The position numbers were made by a program, and so were the translations under genes. DNA of 45,506 bases, taken from assembly GCA_902597895.1 (NCBI GenBank), contig CACJZM010000007.1:1-45506 (forward strand), in the 5' to 3' direction. The notes under the pieces were generated by a model. The model did not search any database and was not told the origin of the DNA. It worked only from the letters and a program-made list of their open reading frames with translations. The stretch comes from an uncultured Pelagibacteraceae bacterium (GTDB lineage: Bacteria > Pseudomonadota > Alphaproteobacteria > Pelagibacterales > Pelagibacteraceae). Every line of letters begins with the position of its first letter. Position 1 is the stretch's first letter. Shown here in pieces: positions 7,116 to 15,469 of this stretch.

Positions 7116-8546
7116 TTACTTCCACCCTGTTACAGTTTTAACTTCAAGATATTCTTCTAAACCCCAAACACCACCCTCTCTTCCATTTCCTGACTGTCTA
7201 TATCCACCAAAAGGTGTTCCAGGGTCAGCACTGTTTCCATTAATATAAACACAACCGGACCTTAATTTTTTTGAAACTCTTTTGGCTTTTTCTTTATCAT
7301 TTGTTTGAAGATAATTACCAAGACCATATGATGTATCATTTACAATATTGATTGCTTCATCTTCTGCTTCAAAAGGTATTATAGAAAGAACAGGTCCAAA
7401 AATTTCCTCTGAAGCTATTTTCATGTCATTTGTTACATCGGTAAATATTGTTGGCTTAATAAAATATCCCTTTTTTAGATGCTCTGGCTTTTCAGGTCCA
7501 CCTGCAGCCAATGTTGCCCCTTCTTCAATTCCTCTTTTAATTAAATTGATAATTTTATCGTATTGTACTTTTGAAACTACAGGACCAATATGTCCACCTT
7601 TTTTAGATGCTAAATCCACTTTTATTTTATTAGCCTCATCAATAGCCTCTTTAACTGACCTCTCATAAATCGATTTTTGTACCAGCATCCTGGTTGGAGC
7701 ATCACATGATTGGCCAGAATTGCTCATTACATTTCTAATTCCATCCCTAACAGCTTCCGGGTAAGCATCTTCAAAAACTATATTTCCACCTTTACCACCA
7801 AGCTCTAAACACACTCTTTTAATTGTATCAGCAGCATTTTTTGAAATTAGCTTTCCTGCTCTTGTGGATCCTGTAAATGATATCATATCGATATTTTTAT
7901 GAGATGAAAAATATGTTCCAACGCCTTTTCCATCCCCGTTTACTAAATTGAAAACTCCTTTTGGAAAACCCGCTTCATGAATCATATCTGCAAAAATCAT
8001 TCCTGATAATGGAGCAATCTCTGAAGGTTTTAAAATCATTGTACACCCTGTTGCAAGAGCAGGAACAACTTTTAGAGCAATTTGATTTATTGGCCAATTC
8101 CATGGAGTAATTAATCCACACACACCAATCGGTTCATAGCAAATATAATTATTTGAATTTGAGTTAAATTGTTTTCCGAATTCGTATTCTTTTAATCTTA
8201 AAATAAAATCTTCCAAATGAGCTTGTCCAGAACTTGTTTGAACTTCAGAAGACCAGTCTATAGGAGCACCCATTTCATCAGAAATAGCTTTTGACATTTC
8301 ATCAAATCTTCTTTTATAAATTTCTAAAAGTTTTTCTAATAAATTTATTCTTTGTTCCTTTGTTGTATTTTTCCATTTTTCAAAAGCAATTTTCGCAGCA
8401 TCAACTGCTTTATCTACATCCTCTTTTGCTCCCAAAGAAATTGCAGCAAACGAATCTTCATTCGATGGATTTATTACATTAAAATCATTTGGTTTGTAAG
8501 GAGATATCCATTCTCCATTAATATAAAATTTTCTTTTATCTAGCAT
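7116..8546 (-). CDS. NAD(P)-dependent aldehyde dehydrogenase (paralogue of 19676-21109)
   Basis: This 476-residue ALDH-superfamily enzyme shows the complete catalytic set: N150 (TPWNWP), K173 (LKPSE), the FTGST cofactor loop, E248 (LELGGKG) and nucleophile C281 (NSGQSCDAPTR). It should oxidise an aldehyde to its acid (or acyl-CoA) in the cytoplasm. It overlaps the upstream beta-hydroxyacid dehydrogenase gene by 1 bp, so the two are translationally coupled, consistent with sequential alcohol and aldehyde oxidation. It is clearly paralogous along its whole length to the second aldehyde dehydrogenase in this window. Being opposite a gamma-butyrobetaine-hydroxylase-like gene, 4-trimethylaminobutyraldehyde is one possible substrate, but that is a guess. 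Confidence 0.9.
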   Translation of the reverse strand: MLDKRKFYINGEWISPYKPNDFNVINPSNEDSFAAISLGAKEDVDKAVDAAKIAFEKWKNTTKEQRINLLEKLLEIYKRRFDEMSKAISDEMGAPIDWSSEVQTSSGQAHLEDFILRLKEYEFGKQFNSNSNNYICYEPIGVCGLITPWNWPINQIALKVVPALATGCTMILKPSEIAPLSGMIFADMIHEAGFPKGVFNLVNGDGKGVGTYFSSHKNIDMISFTGSTRAGKLISKNAADTIKRVCLELGGKGGNIVFEDAYPEAVRDGIRNVMSNSGQSCDAPTRMLVQKSIYERSVKEAIDEANKIKVDLASKKGGHIGPVVSKVQYDKIINLIKRGIEEGATLAAGGPEKPEHLKKGYFIKPTIFTDVTNDMKIASEEIFGPVLSIIPFEAEDEAINIVNDTSYGLGNYLQTNDKEKAKRVSKKLRSGCVYINGNSADPGTPFGGYRQSGNGREGGVWGLEEYLEVKTVTGWK

Positions 8547-9487
8547 TAAATTTCATTTCCTTTTTCTTCAGGCTCGGTATCAATAAGTTCCTCTGGAAAT
8601 CCTTTCTCTCTAAAGTTTATATTATATTTATCTTCTAATCTTTTGACTACCATTGAGGACCAAGCTCTAGATCCAAACTTTTCTTTAGCATCTTTGAAAA
8701 TATTTAAAACGAAAGGAGCGATTTCAAGTTCAATATCTTCATCTTTTGAAAGTTTATTAAATAGAGACATATCTTTTTCTACAAGATCCATAGTAAAATT
8801 TATATTGTAAGAACCATTTAGTATCACTTGGCTCTCTGTTTCATGCACAAATGAATTTCCTGATGAAATTTTAATTCCATCATAAGTTTTTTTTAAATCT
8901 AAATTATTTTTTTTAGCAATAGTCCATGCCTCTCCTAAAGCTGCTAAATTAACAGATGCTAAATAATTTGTTATTACCTTAAGTATAGATGCAGAACCTA
9001 ATTCTCCTACGTGAAGTATTTTTTTCCCCATACAGGTTAAAATTGGAAGAACCATATCAAACGCGGTTCTTTCTCCACCAACAAATATTGCTATATTTCC
9101 AGTCGCAGCTCTATGGCACCCTCCACTTACAGGAGCTTCTAGTGGGGTAGCACCTTTTTCTTTAACTAATTTACCAAATTTAATTATGTCTTTTTGATCA
9201 GTTGTACTCATTTCAATCCAAATTTTACCTTTAGAAATATTTTTTAATATTCCGTTTTCACTTAACATTACATCAGAACAGATTTTTGGAGAAGGCAAAC
9301 AAGTAATAACTACATCAACTTCTTTTACAATCTCACTTATAGAATTTTTAATTTTTATACCTTTTAATTTAAATTTATCAGTTACATTTTTGTCTAAATC
9401 ATAAACTGTTAAATCGAACTTATTTCTAAACAAACTTCCTGCAAGCTTTCCACCTACATTACCAAGTCCTATAAATCCAATTTTCAT
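8546..9487 (-). CDS. 3-hydroxyisobutyrate dehydrogenase-family NAD(P)-dependent oxidoreductase
   Basis: The 313-residue protein has the beta-hydroxyacid dehydrogenase architecture. An N-terminal Rossmann fold carries the GLGNVG dinucleotide motif (7-12), the substrate-binding segment is APVSGG (118-123), and the second domain carries catalytic K170 and N174 (LKVITN). Family members oxidise 3-hydroxyisobutyrate, tartronate semialdehyde, 6-phosphogluconate-like acids or reduce short semialdehydes such as succinic semialdehyde. The 1-bp overlap with the downstream aldehyde dehydrogenase suggests a two-step alcohol-to-acid conversion. The glutamate-rich C-terminal tail (about residues 295-313) looks disordered. 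The exact substrate is undetermined. Confidence 0.87.
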   Translation of the reverse strand: MKIGFIGLGNVGGKLAGSLFRNKFDLTVYDLDKNVTDKFKLKGIKIKNSISEIVKEVDVVITCLPSPKICSDVMLSENGILKNISKGKIWIEMSTTDQKDIIKFGKLVKEKGATPLEAPVSGGCHRAATGNIAIFVGGERTAFDMVLPILTCMGKKILHVGELGSASILKVITNYLASVNLAALGEAWTIAKKNNLDLKKTYDGIKISSGNSFVHETESQVILNGSYNINFTMDLVEKDMSLFNKLSKDEDIELEIAPFVLNIFKDAKEKFGSRAWSSMVVKRLEDKYNINFREKGFPEELIDTEPEEKGNEI

Positions 9488-9559
9488 TAAGTCCTTCGTT
9501 AAATAATTAAATAAATATCATTAATATTAAATTAAATTTGATTGATAGGATAGGTAGAT

Positions 9560-9826
9560 TTATTCTGCCTCAAGAATATCTAGGGCTTGAAACAGAGTTT
9601 CTAATGCTTCGTAGTGTTTTTTATCATCAGGCGCTTCCTCTACTTCCTGATGCATTGCCCAGCCTTTTTCAATTAATGCCTTGGCTTCATCAATTTTTTC
9701 TTGAGGTAATTTACTATTTTGAACCATTTCCAATAACTCAGGATATAAAACTGGACAACTGTTTGATTGAGCCTGCGATGAAGCAAAAAAAGTTAAAATA
9801 AACACTAAAACTATTTTTTTAAACAT
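9560..9826 (-). CDS. Small secreted hypothetical protein
   Basis: This 88-residue protein begins with a clear signal peptide (MFKKIVLVFILTFFASS, cleavage near residues 19-21) and continues as a short acidic helical domain with a single cysteine at 24. The mature part is rich in E, K, A and L (an ALIEKG helix, then EALETLFQALDILEAE), suggesting a small helical periplasmic protein. It is preferred over an overlapping plus-strand frame (9538-9801) because it has a signal peptide and soluble composition. It lies 72 bp upstream of the beta-hydroxyacid dehydrogenase on the same strand. No family recognised. Confidence 0.7.
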   Translation of the reverse strand: MFKKIVLVFILTFFASSQAQSNSCPVLYPELLEMVQNSKLPQEKIDEAKALIEKGWAMHQEVEEAPDDKKHYEALETLFQALDILEAE

Positions 9827-9832
9827 ATTTGA

Positions 9833-9882
9833 AATCTAATTAAGTTTATAAAATTGTCAACAATTGTATTAAAAAATATATT
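9833..9882. promoter_or_regulatory. Overlapping divergent promoter candidates with a palindromic shared -35 region
   Basis: The plus strand carries TTGTCA (9854-9859), 17 bp, then TATATT (9877-9882), suitable for the operon starting at 9913. The minus strand carries a perfect TTGACA (9860-9855), 16 bp, then TAGATT (9838-9833), suitable for the small secreted protein, whose ATG is only about 7 bp further on. Both -35 boxes lie inside a 14-bp palindrome AATTGTCAACAATT (9852-9865). This could be a shared operator; it is read from sequence only. Confidence 0.5.
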
Positions 9883-9912
9883 CATTTATTATTCTTTGTT
9901 GTAAGATATTTA

Positions 9913-10659
9913 ATGAATTCTATAAAAGTAGAACCTAAATACAATTCTAATATTAATCCAAGAATAGGTTTAATTGCATTAGCTAGTGATTTTATAATTG
10001 AAAAAGATTTTCTCAGGATTTTAAAAAACCAGAATATTGATTTTTTTGTTAATCGAATAGAAATATATAATCCATTAACTAGTGAAAATTTAATTAAAAT
10101 GTCAAAAAAAATTACTGATGTCACCAAAGACATCCTCCCTAACCAAAAAATAGATTGTGTAGTTTATGGTTGCACATCAGGAACTATTGCTGCTGGTTAT
10201 AAAGAAATTGAAAAGAAAATTCATCTAGCTAAACCGGAAGCAAAAGTTAGTACACCAAGCACTGCTGCAATTAAAGCTTTAAAAAAATTAAAAATTAAAA
10301 AAATTGCAGTTTTTACTCCTTATGCAAAAGATTTAAATAATGAAGTAATAGAATTTTTTAAAAAAGAAAATTTCAACATCACATCAAATTCATATTTTGA
10401 TATAAAAAATGATACAGATATTGGAAAAGTTGATCCAGAACATTTGTATGAAGTATTGTCTCAAATGAATTTGGAAGAAGCAGATGCACTGTTTGTTTCT
10501 TGTACTGCTCTTCCTGTTTTGCAAATAATAGATAGACTTGAAAAAAAATTCAACAAACCCGTCTTATCAAGTAACCAAGCTTTAATTTGGGATACTCTAG
10601 AAAAGATTGGCAAAAATACTTCTATAAATGGTTTTGGTAAATTATTTTTAATAAATTAA
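9913..10659 (+). CDS. Asp/Glu racemase-superfamily protein, maleate isomerase/arylmalonate decarboxylase type (EutA-like)
   Basis: The 248-residue protein is built of two Asp/Glu-racemase-type half domains. The two active-site cysteines are in the expected places: C87 in VYGCTSGT and C197 in VSCTALP. Members include maleate cis-trans isomerase, arylmalonate decarboxylase and EutA of ectoine-utilisation clusters. Immediately downstream (2 bp) is an M24-family gene resembling ectoine hydrolase (DoeA/EutD), the same pairing found in ectoine-utilisation operons, so EutA-like is the best functional guess; the biochemical role of EutA is itself not well defined. It is the first gene of the long plus-strand run and is preceded by a good promoter candidate. 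Confidence 0.75.
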   Translation: MNSIKVEPKYNSNINPRIGLIALASDFIIEKDFLRILKNQNIDFFVNRIEIYNPLTSENLIKMSKKITDVTKDILPNQKIDCVVYGCTSGTIAAGYKEIEKKIHLAKPEAKVSTPSTAAIKALKKLKIKKIAVFTPYAKDLNNEVIEFFKKENFNITSNSYFDIKNDTDIGKVDPEHLYEVLSQMNLEEADALFVSCTALPVLQIIDRLEKKFNKPVLSSNQALIWDTLEKIGKNTSINGFGKLFLIN

Positions 10660-10661
10660 TT

Positions 10662-11831
10662 ATGTTATTTTCTAAAGATGAATATAAGCAAAGATTAAAA
10701 AAAGTTCAGGCCTCGATGCAGGAGAAAGGCATTGAATTATTGATTTCTCAAGATACAAATAATATGAATTATCTAACAGGATATGATGCATGGTCATTTT
10801 ATTATGCTCAATGTGTAATAGTTCATGTGAATTCAGACGAACCACTTTGTTTTGTTAGAGCACAAGATGCCGGAGGAGCATTTATTAAAACTTATTTAAA
10901 AAAAGAAAATATTATTATTTACGATGAAAAATATATCCATGTATGGCCAATTCATCCATATGACAGATTAGTAGACCTTATAAAGGAAAGAAAATGGGAT
11001 AATCTTTCTATAGGTGTTGAAATGGATAGTCACTATTACACAGCATATTGTCACCAAAAACTTCTTAATGGATTGCCGAATGCTAAAATAAAAGACTCTG
11101 AGAGGCTTGTTAATTGGGTTAGGCTCGTTAAATCCGATGCAGAAATTAAACTAATGAATATTGCATCACAAATAACAGTGTTAGGTATGAAGACCGCATT
11201 TGAAGTTATAAATCCTGGAGTTAGACAATGTGATGCTGTAGCTAAAATTTATTCTACTTTAATTAGTGGAACCAAAAATCATGGTGGAGATTATTCATCT
11301 ATTGTTCCTTTATTACCAACAGGAAAAGGAACTTCAGCATCACATTTAACTTGGTCAGATGATGAATTTGCTCAAGGTGAAGCATCCATTATAGAAATAT
11401 CAGGTGTTTATAAAAAATATCATTGCCCTATGGCACGAACTGTACTTTTGGGTAAGCCGGATCAAAAAAAGATTGATACTATGAAAAAAACTAGGGAAGC
11501 TTTAGAAGCTGGTATTGATGCCACAAAACCTGGAAACACAGCTGATGATGTGGCTCAAGCATTTTGGAAAGTATTAGATAAATATGGAATTGAAAAAAAA
11601 TCTCGAACTGGATATTCTATTGGCATAGGTTATCCTCCAGATTGGGGAGAACATACTTTAAATATCCAAAAGGGAGACAAAACCATTTTAGAAAAAAACG
11701 TGTGTTTTCATATGATTGCAGTTATGCAGTTTGGTGATTGGGGGGTAGAGAGTAGTGAGTCAATAAGAGTTACAGAAAACGGAGCTGAAAATTTTTATAA
11801 ATTTCAATCTGAGCTTCATATTAAGGGTTAA
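10662..11831 (+). CDS. M24-family creatinase/prolidase-fold hydrolase, ectoine hydrolase-like (DoeA/EutD)
   Basis: The 389-residue protein has an N-terminal creatinase-N domain (about 8-150, with NYLTGYDAWSFY) and a C-terminal pita-bread domain. Several signatures recall ectoine hydrolases: EISGVYKKYHCPMARTVLLG (245-264), GYPPDWGEHTL (323-333) and CFHMI...DWGVESSES (348-367). The aspartates that bind metal in true M24 aminopeptidases are not conserved, since that strand reads E-I-S-G and H-C-P, so a metal-independent, creatinase-like hydrolysis of a C-N bond in a small cyclic or guanidino compound is likely. Ectoine or hydroxyectoine is the favoured substrate, but no DoeB-type deacetylase lies beside it. 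It is 2 bp downstream of the EutA-like gene. Confidence 0.75.
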   Translation: MLFSKDEYKQRLKKVQASMQEKGIELLISQDTNNMNYLTGYDAWSFYYAQCVIVHVNSDEPLCFVRAQDAGGAFIKTYLKKENIIIYDEKYIHVWPIHPYDRLVDLIKERKWDNLSIGVEMDSHYYTAYCHQKLLNGLPNAKIKDSERLVNWVRLVKSDAEIKLMNIASQITVLGMKTAFEVINPGVRQCDAVAKIYSTLISGTKNHGGDYSSIVPLLPTGKGTSASHLTWSDDEFAQGEASIIEISGVYKKYHCPMARTVLLGKPDQKKIDTMKKTREALEAGIDATKPGNTADDVAQAFWKVLDKYGIEKKSRTGYSIGIGYPPDWGEHTLNIQKGDKTILEKNVCFHMIAVMQFGDWGVESSESIRVTENGAENFYKFQSELHIKG

Positions 11832-11873
11832 TTAGTCCTTGAATAAACCATTATCAAATGTTTTAAATGCTCA

Positions 11874-12968
11874 ATGTCAGAAAAAGATAGTTTCGTTAAG
11901 TTTGAAAATGTAGACAAAAGTTATGATGGAGAATCTTTAGTAGTAAAAGGTTTAAACTTAGATATTCCCCAAGGTGAATTTTTAACTATGCTTGGACCTT
12001 CTGGTTCAGGAAAAACTACAACACTAATGATGTTAGCAGGATTTGAAACTCCAACTAGTGGAGAAATTTATTTAGAGGGAGAGCCAATCAGCTCAATTCC
12101 TCCTTACAAAAGAGGTATTGGAATGGTATTTCAAAACTATGCACTTTTTCCTCACATGACTGTTAATGAAAATTTAGCATTTCCTTTAGAAGTTAGAAAA
12201 TTAGAGAAATCAGAAGTTGAAGAAAAAGTTCATAAAGCTTTATCGATGGTAGAACTTCAAGACTTTGGAACAAGAATGCCGTTGCAATTGTCAGGCGGAC
12301 AACAACAACGAGTTGCTTTAGCTAGAGCACTAGTATTTGAACCAAGGTTAGTATTAATGGATGAGCCTCTTGGAGCATTAGATAAAAAGTTAAGAGAACA
12401 AATGCAATATGAAATCAAACATATTCACGAAAATATTGGTATCACGGTGGTATATGTAACTCATGACCAGAGTGAAGCTTTAACAATGTCAAATAGAATT
12501 GCAGTATTTAACGATGGAAAAATTCAACAAATATCAACACCTGATGTTCTTTACGAAAAACCTGACAACTCATTTGTTGCTCAGTTTATTGGTGAGAACA
12601 ATCAAATAAAAGGAAAAGTTAAATCTATGAATGGAAAAAATTGTGTTGTTGAAACTGAAAATGGAGATGAAATAGTGTCTTTAAAAATCAATATTAATTC
12701 TGTTGGTGAAACTTCTTTACTATCACTTAGACCTGAAAGAGTTTGGGTTAATGTAAACGAAAAAAATTATGAAAATAATTTTGACGCGAAAGTAGAAGAA
12801 TTAATTTATTTAGGAGATCATGTAAGAACTAGGGTTAAAGTTTGTGGTAATGACCAATTTATAGTAAAAATTCCAAATTCATCAGATCATTCTGATTTAA
12901 AAGAAGGAGCTACTGTAAAATTATCTTGGAAAGCAGATGACACAAGAGCTTTAGATTTTAAAGGCTAA
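11874..12968 (+). CDS. Polyamine/opine-type ABC transporter ATP-binding protein (PotA-like)
   Basis: The 364-residue ATPase has Walker A at 41-49 (GPSGSGKTT), Q-loop FQNYALFPHMTV (86-97), signature LSGGQ (139-143), Walker B VLMDE (160-164) and switch H197. A C-terminal TOBE domain follows (about 240-362; SLLSLRPERVWV near 275-286). This arrangement is typical of PotA, the energising subunit of spermidine/putrescine-class importers. It lies directly upstream of its binding protein and two permeases. The ligand may be a polyamine, but the adjoining DoeA-like and EutA-like genes make an ectoine-like or other nitrogenous solute equally plausible. Confidence 0.9.
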   Translation: MSEKDSFVKFENVDKSYDGESLVVKGLNLDIPQGEFLTMLGPSGSGKTTTLMMLAGFETPTSGEIYLEGEPISSIPPYKRGIGMVFQNYALFPHMTVNENLAFPLEVRKLEKSEVEEKVHKALSMVELQDFGTRMPLQLSGGQQQRVALARALVFEPRLVLMDEPLGALDKKLREQMQYEIKHIHENIGITVVYVTHDQSEALTMSNRIAVFNDGKIQQISTPDVLYEKPDNSFVAQFIGENNQIKGKVKSMNGKNCVVETENGDEIVSLKININSVGETSLLSLRPERVWVNVNEKNYENNFDAKVEELIYLGDHVRTRVKVCGNDQFIVKIPNSSDHSDLKEGATVKLSWKADDTRALDFKG

Positions 12969-13007
12969 ACTCAATATAAATAGCTTACTTTTTTCAGAAA
13001 AAACTCT

Positions 13008-13036
13008 TTGATCTCTATATCTCAATATGCTTTAAT
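13008..13036 (+). promoter_or_regulatory. Candidate internal promoter for the solute-binding protein gene
   Basis: In the 112-bp gap before the binding-protein gene lie TTGATC (13008-13013) and, after 17 bp, TTTAAT (13031-13036), followed by an AT-only stretch and the strong Shine-Dalgarno AAAGGGGAAAAA just before the ATG. A separate promoter here would let the binding protein be made in excess over the rest of the operon. Confidence 0.35.
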
Positions 13037-13080
13037 TTAGCTTTAAAAACTTAAATTAAATTTAATTTAAAGGGGAAAAA

Positions 13081-14136
13081 ATGATAAAAACAATCAAATT
13101 AGCTTTCCTTGGTTTAATCTCAATGGCGTTTGTTGGTTCTGCATATGCAGATATTACTTTCGTATCTTGGGGTGGAGCTTACACAGCCAGCCAACAGAAA
13201 GCTTATATAGATACTTGGAGCAAGGGTTCAGGAGTAACTGTTGAGAACTACAACGGTGGTCTTGGAGAAGTCAAAGCACAAGTAGAAGCAAACAATGTTA
13301 CTTGGGATGTAGTAGACGTACTTCCTGACCAAGCTATCACTGGTTGCGATGAGGGATTATTCCTAAAAGTTGACCAAAGTCATTTTATTGATGACATGGT
13401 TGTAAAACCAGTATCTGAGTGTATTTCACCACAGATCTTTTGGTCTTACGTAGCTTTTTATGATCCAGCAGCATTTCCTGGAAAAAAACCTAAAACTATC
13501 AAAGATTTCTTTGATGTTAAAAAGTTTCCTGGAAAAAGAGGAATTCATACATGGGCAAATGCTTTAATAGAAATGGCATTGGTTGCTGACGGTGTTAAAC
13601 CAAGCAAAGTTTATGATGTAATGAGTTCTGATGGAGGAATTGACAGAGCATTTAAAAAACTTGATACAATTAAAGATCATGTTGTGTTCTGGTCAGCTGG
13701 TTCTAAGCCACTTGAATTAGTATCATCAGGAGAAGTTGTAATGTCTTTAGCTTACAATGGAAGAATTGGTGCTGCTATACTTCAAGAAGGTAAAAACTTT
13801 AATTACATCTGGGACGGACAAGTTCTTGAGCAAGAATATTTAGTTGTTGTTAAAGGTACTAAAAATGAAGCTGAAGCAAGAGAGTTTGTTAAACATGCTT
13901 CAACTGCTGAATCTTTAGCGCTACAAGCAAAATACATTCCTTATGGTCCTATGAGATCATCTAGTATTGATATCATCAAAAAAGGTGAGCCATACTTCAA
14001 TACAGGTGTAGATGTTTTACCTCATATGCCTAATACTCCTAAGAGATTGAGAAGATCTGTTATTGCTGACCCGTTCTGGTGGGCTGATAATGGAGCTGAA
14101 GTTTCTGAAAGATTTGGAGTTTGGAAAGGTAACTAA
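13081..14136 (+). CDS. ABC transporter periplasmic solute-binding protein (PotD-like)
   Basis: This 351-residue protein starts with a signal peptide (residues 1-23, AYA|D) and continues as an extracellular solute-binding protein of the PotD/PotF group. It begins FVSWGGAYTASQQKAY, the family's typical first strand, and has internal VVDVLPDQAI and VVMSLAYNGR segments. It would capture the ligand in the periplasm for the PotA-B-C-like importer. The start is fixed by a strong AAAGGGG Shine-Dalgarno 6 bp upstream. It is set apart from the permeases by a strong hairpin terminator, an arrangement expected for an abundant binding protein. Whether it binds polyamines or another cation cannot be decided from sequence alone. 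Confidence 0.9.
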   Translation: MIKTIKLAFLGLISMAFVGSAYADITFVSWGGAYTASQQKAYIDTWSKGSGVTVENYNGGLGEVKAQVEANNVTWDVVDVLPDQAITGCDEGLFLKVDQSHFIDDMVVKPVSECISPQIFWSYVAFYDPAAFPGKKPKTIKDFFDVKKFPGKRGIHTWANALIEMALVADGVKPSKVYDVMSSDGGIDRAFKKLDTIKDHVVFWSAGSKPLELVSSGEVVMSLAYNGRIGAAILQEGKNFNYIWDGQVLEQEYLVVVKGTKNEAEAREFVKHASTAESLALQAKYIPYGPMRSSSIDIIKKGEPYFNTGVDVLPHMPNTPKRLRRSVIADPFWWADNGAEVSERFGVWKGN

Positions 14137-14151
14137 ACTTTTAATTGATTC

Positions 14152-14186
14152 AAAAAAAGGCGAGATTCTTTCTCGCCTTTTTTTTT
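14152..14186 (+). terminator. Rho-independent terminator between binding protein and permease genes
   Basis: The stem GGCGAGA (14159-14165) pairs with TCTCGCC (14171-14177) around a TTCTT loop and is extended by A7 against the following T9 run (14178-14186). It lies 16 bp after the binding-protein stop, inside the operon, and probably trims transcription of the permease genes. Confidence 0.92.
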
Positions 14187-14210
14187 ATATTAGAGTAAGT
14201 TTAAAATTTT

Positions 14211-15467
14211 ATGAGCAGTGAAACAATATCAGGACCTATACTCACCAGTGATGGAATCCCACTAAAAGTTAGTTTAAGAAAGGCTGAAAAAAGAAACAAA
14301 ATTAGAGCGTTTTTATTGGTTCTGCCACTTTTGGCTTTCATTTTAATTACTTTCATAATTCCAATTGGAGATATGTTAGCCAGGAGCGTAGATGACAGAT
14401 ATATAAATACTGTATTTCCAAAAACTTTCGAAGTTTTCAAAAAATGGGACAAGCAAGATCTTCCACCTGAGGAAGTTTATGAGACAATGTTTTTTGAAAT
14501 AAATGCTGCAGAAGGATACAAAATAGGAAAATCAAGTACCAGGATGAATTATTCAAAATCTGGTTGGAAAAGTTTGATTAAAAAATCACAAAGAAAATTT
14601 AAAAGAATTAAAGAAGGACCATATAAAGAGCAAATGATTAAGATCGATAAGCGATGGGGCGACCCTTTCTATTGGAAAGCTCTTGGAGAGATGGTTGATC
14701 CTACTACCATGGGTTATTATTTAAATGCTGTAGATTTAAAGTATGATTCAAATAAAGAAATAATTGCTCAACCTGAAAATAGAAGAATTTACAATCATAC
14801 ATGGATTAAAACTTTCAAAGTAAGTTTATTAGTTACTCTATTTACATTGATGCTGGGTTACCCTATTGCATATTTATTAGCTACACTCCCTTTAAAATAC
14901 AGTAACTTATTGATGATTTGTGTGCTTTTGCCTTTCTGGACTTCATTGTTAGTAAGGACAGTAGCATGGATGATTATTCTTCAACAAAATGGAGTTTTTA
15001 ACAATTTAATGGTTATAGCTGGGTTGATCGCAGATGAGAATAGGTGGAAGTTAATGTACAACGAAACAGGAACCATTATAGTTATGACGCAAATTCTTTT
15101 GCCATTTATGGTGTTACCTTTATATAGTGTGATGAAAACAATTTCACCAAGTTATATGAAAGCTGCTCTAAACTTAGGCGCTTCACCTTTACATGCATTC
15201 TGGAAAGTTTATATGCCTAATTCACTACCTGGAATTAGTGCGGGTGGACTTTTAGTTTTTATCATAGCAATTGGATATTTTATAACTCCAGAATTGGTTG
15301 GAGGCAAGGATGGTCAAATGATTGGTAATTGGATTGCATACCACTTGAAAACAACTTTAAATTGGGGTCTATGTGCAGCCCTTGGTTCTATTTTGCTAGC
15401 TGTCATGTTAGTTTTTTATTGGGTTTATAACAAAATAATTGGAGTAGAAAATATAAAATTAGGATAA
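14211..15467 (+). CDS. ABC transporter permease with large periplasmic insert (PotB-like)
   Basis: The 418-residue permease has a first membrane helix at about 33-57, then a hydrophilic segment of about 140 residues (60-198), then the remaining five helices and the cytoplasmic coupling (EAA) loop (AALNLGASPLHAFWKVYMP). The insert, rich in K, Y and W, makes the protein well over 100 residues longer than the classic PotB of about 280; such long permeases occur in alphaproteobacterial spermidine/putrescine-class importers. The insert is probably periplasmic and may contact the binding protein. It is followed 2 bp later by the second permease. Confidence 0.9.
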   Translation: MSSETISGPILTSDGIPLKVSLRKAEKRNKIRAFLLVLPLLAFILITFIIPIGDMLARSVDDRYINTVFPKTFEVFKKWDKQDLPPEEVYETMFFEINAAEGYKIGKSSTRMNYSKSGWKSLIKKSQRKFKRIKEGPYKEQMIKIDKRWGDPFYWKALGEMVDPTTMGYYLNAVDLKYDSNKEIIAQPENRRIYNHTWIKTFKVSLLVTLFTLMLGYPIAYLLATLPLKYSNLLMICVLLPFWTSLLVRTVAWMIILQQNGVFNNLMVIAGLIADENRWKLMYNETGTIIVMTQILLPFMVLPLYSVMKTISPSYMKAALNLGASPLHAFWKVYMPNSLPGISAGGLLVFIIAIGYFITPELVGGKDGQMIGNWIAYHLKTTLNWGLCAALGSILLAVMLVFYWVYNKIIGVENIKLG

Positions 15468-15469
15468 TT

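Noticed and set aside
7348-7668. Plus-strand frame of 106 residues inside the aldehyde dehydrogenase gene
   Set aside because: It is antisense to conserved ALDH sequence.
9538-9801. Plus-strand frame of 87 residues
   Set aside because: It mirrors the minus-strand small secreted protein, which has a signal peptide and better composition.
10662-11831. Annotation as Xaa-Pro aminopeptidase
   Set aside because: The M24 metal-binding aspartates are not conserved, while ectoine-hydrolase-like motifs are.
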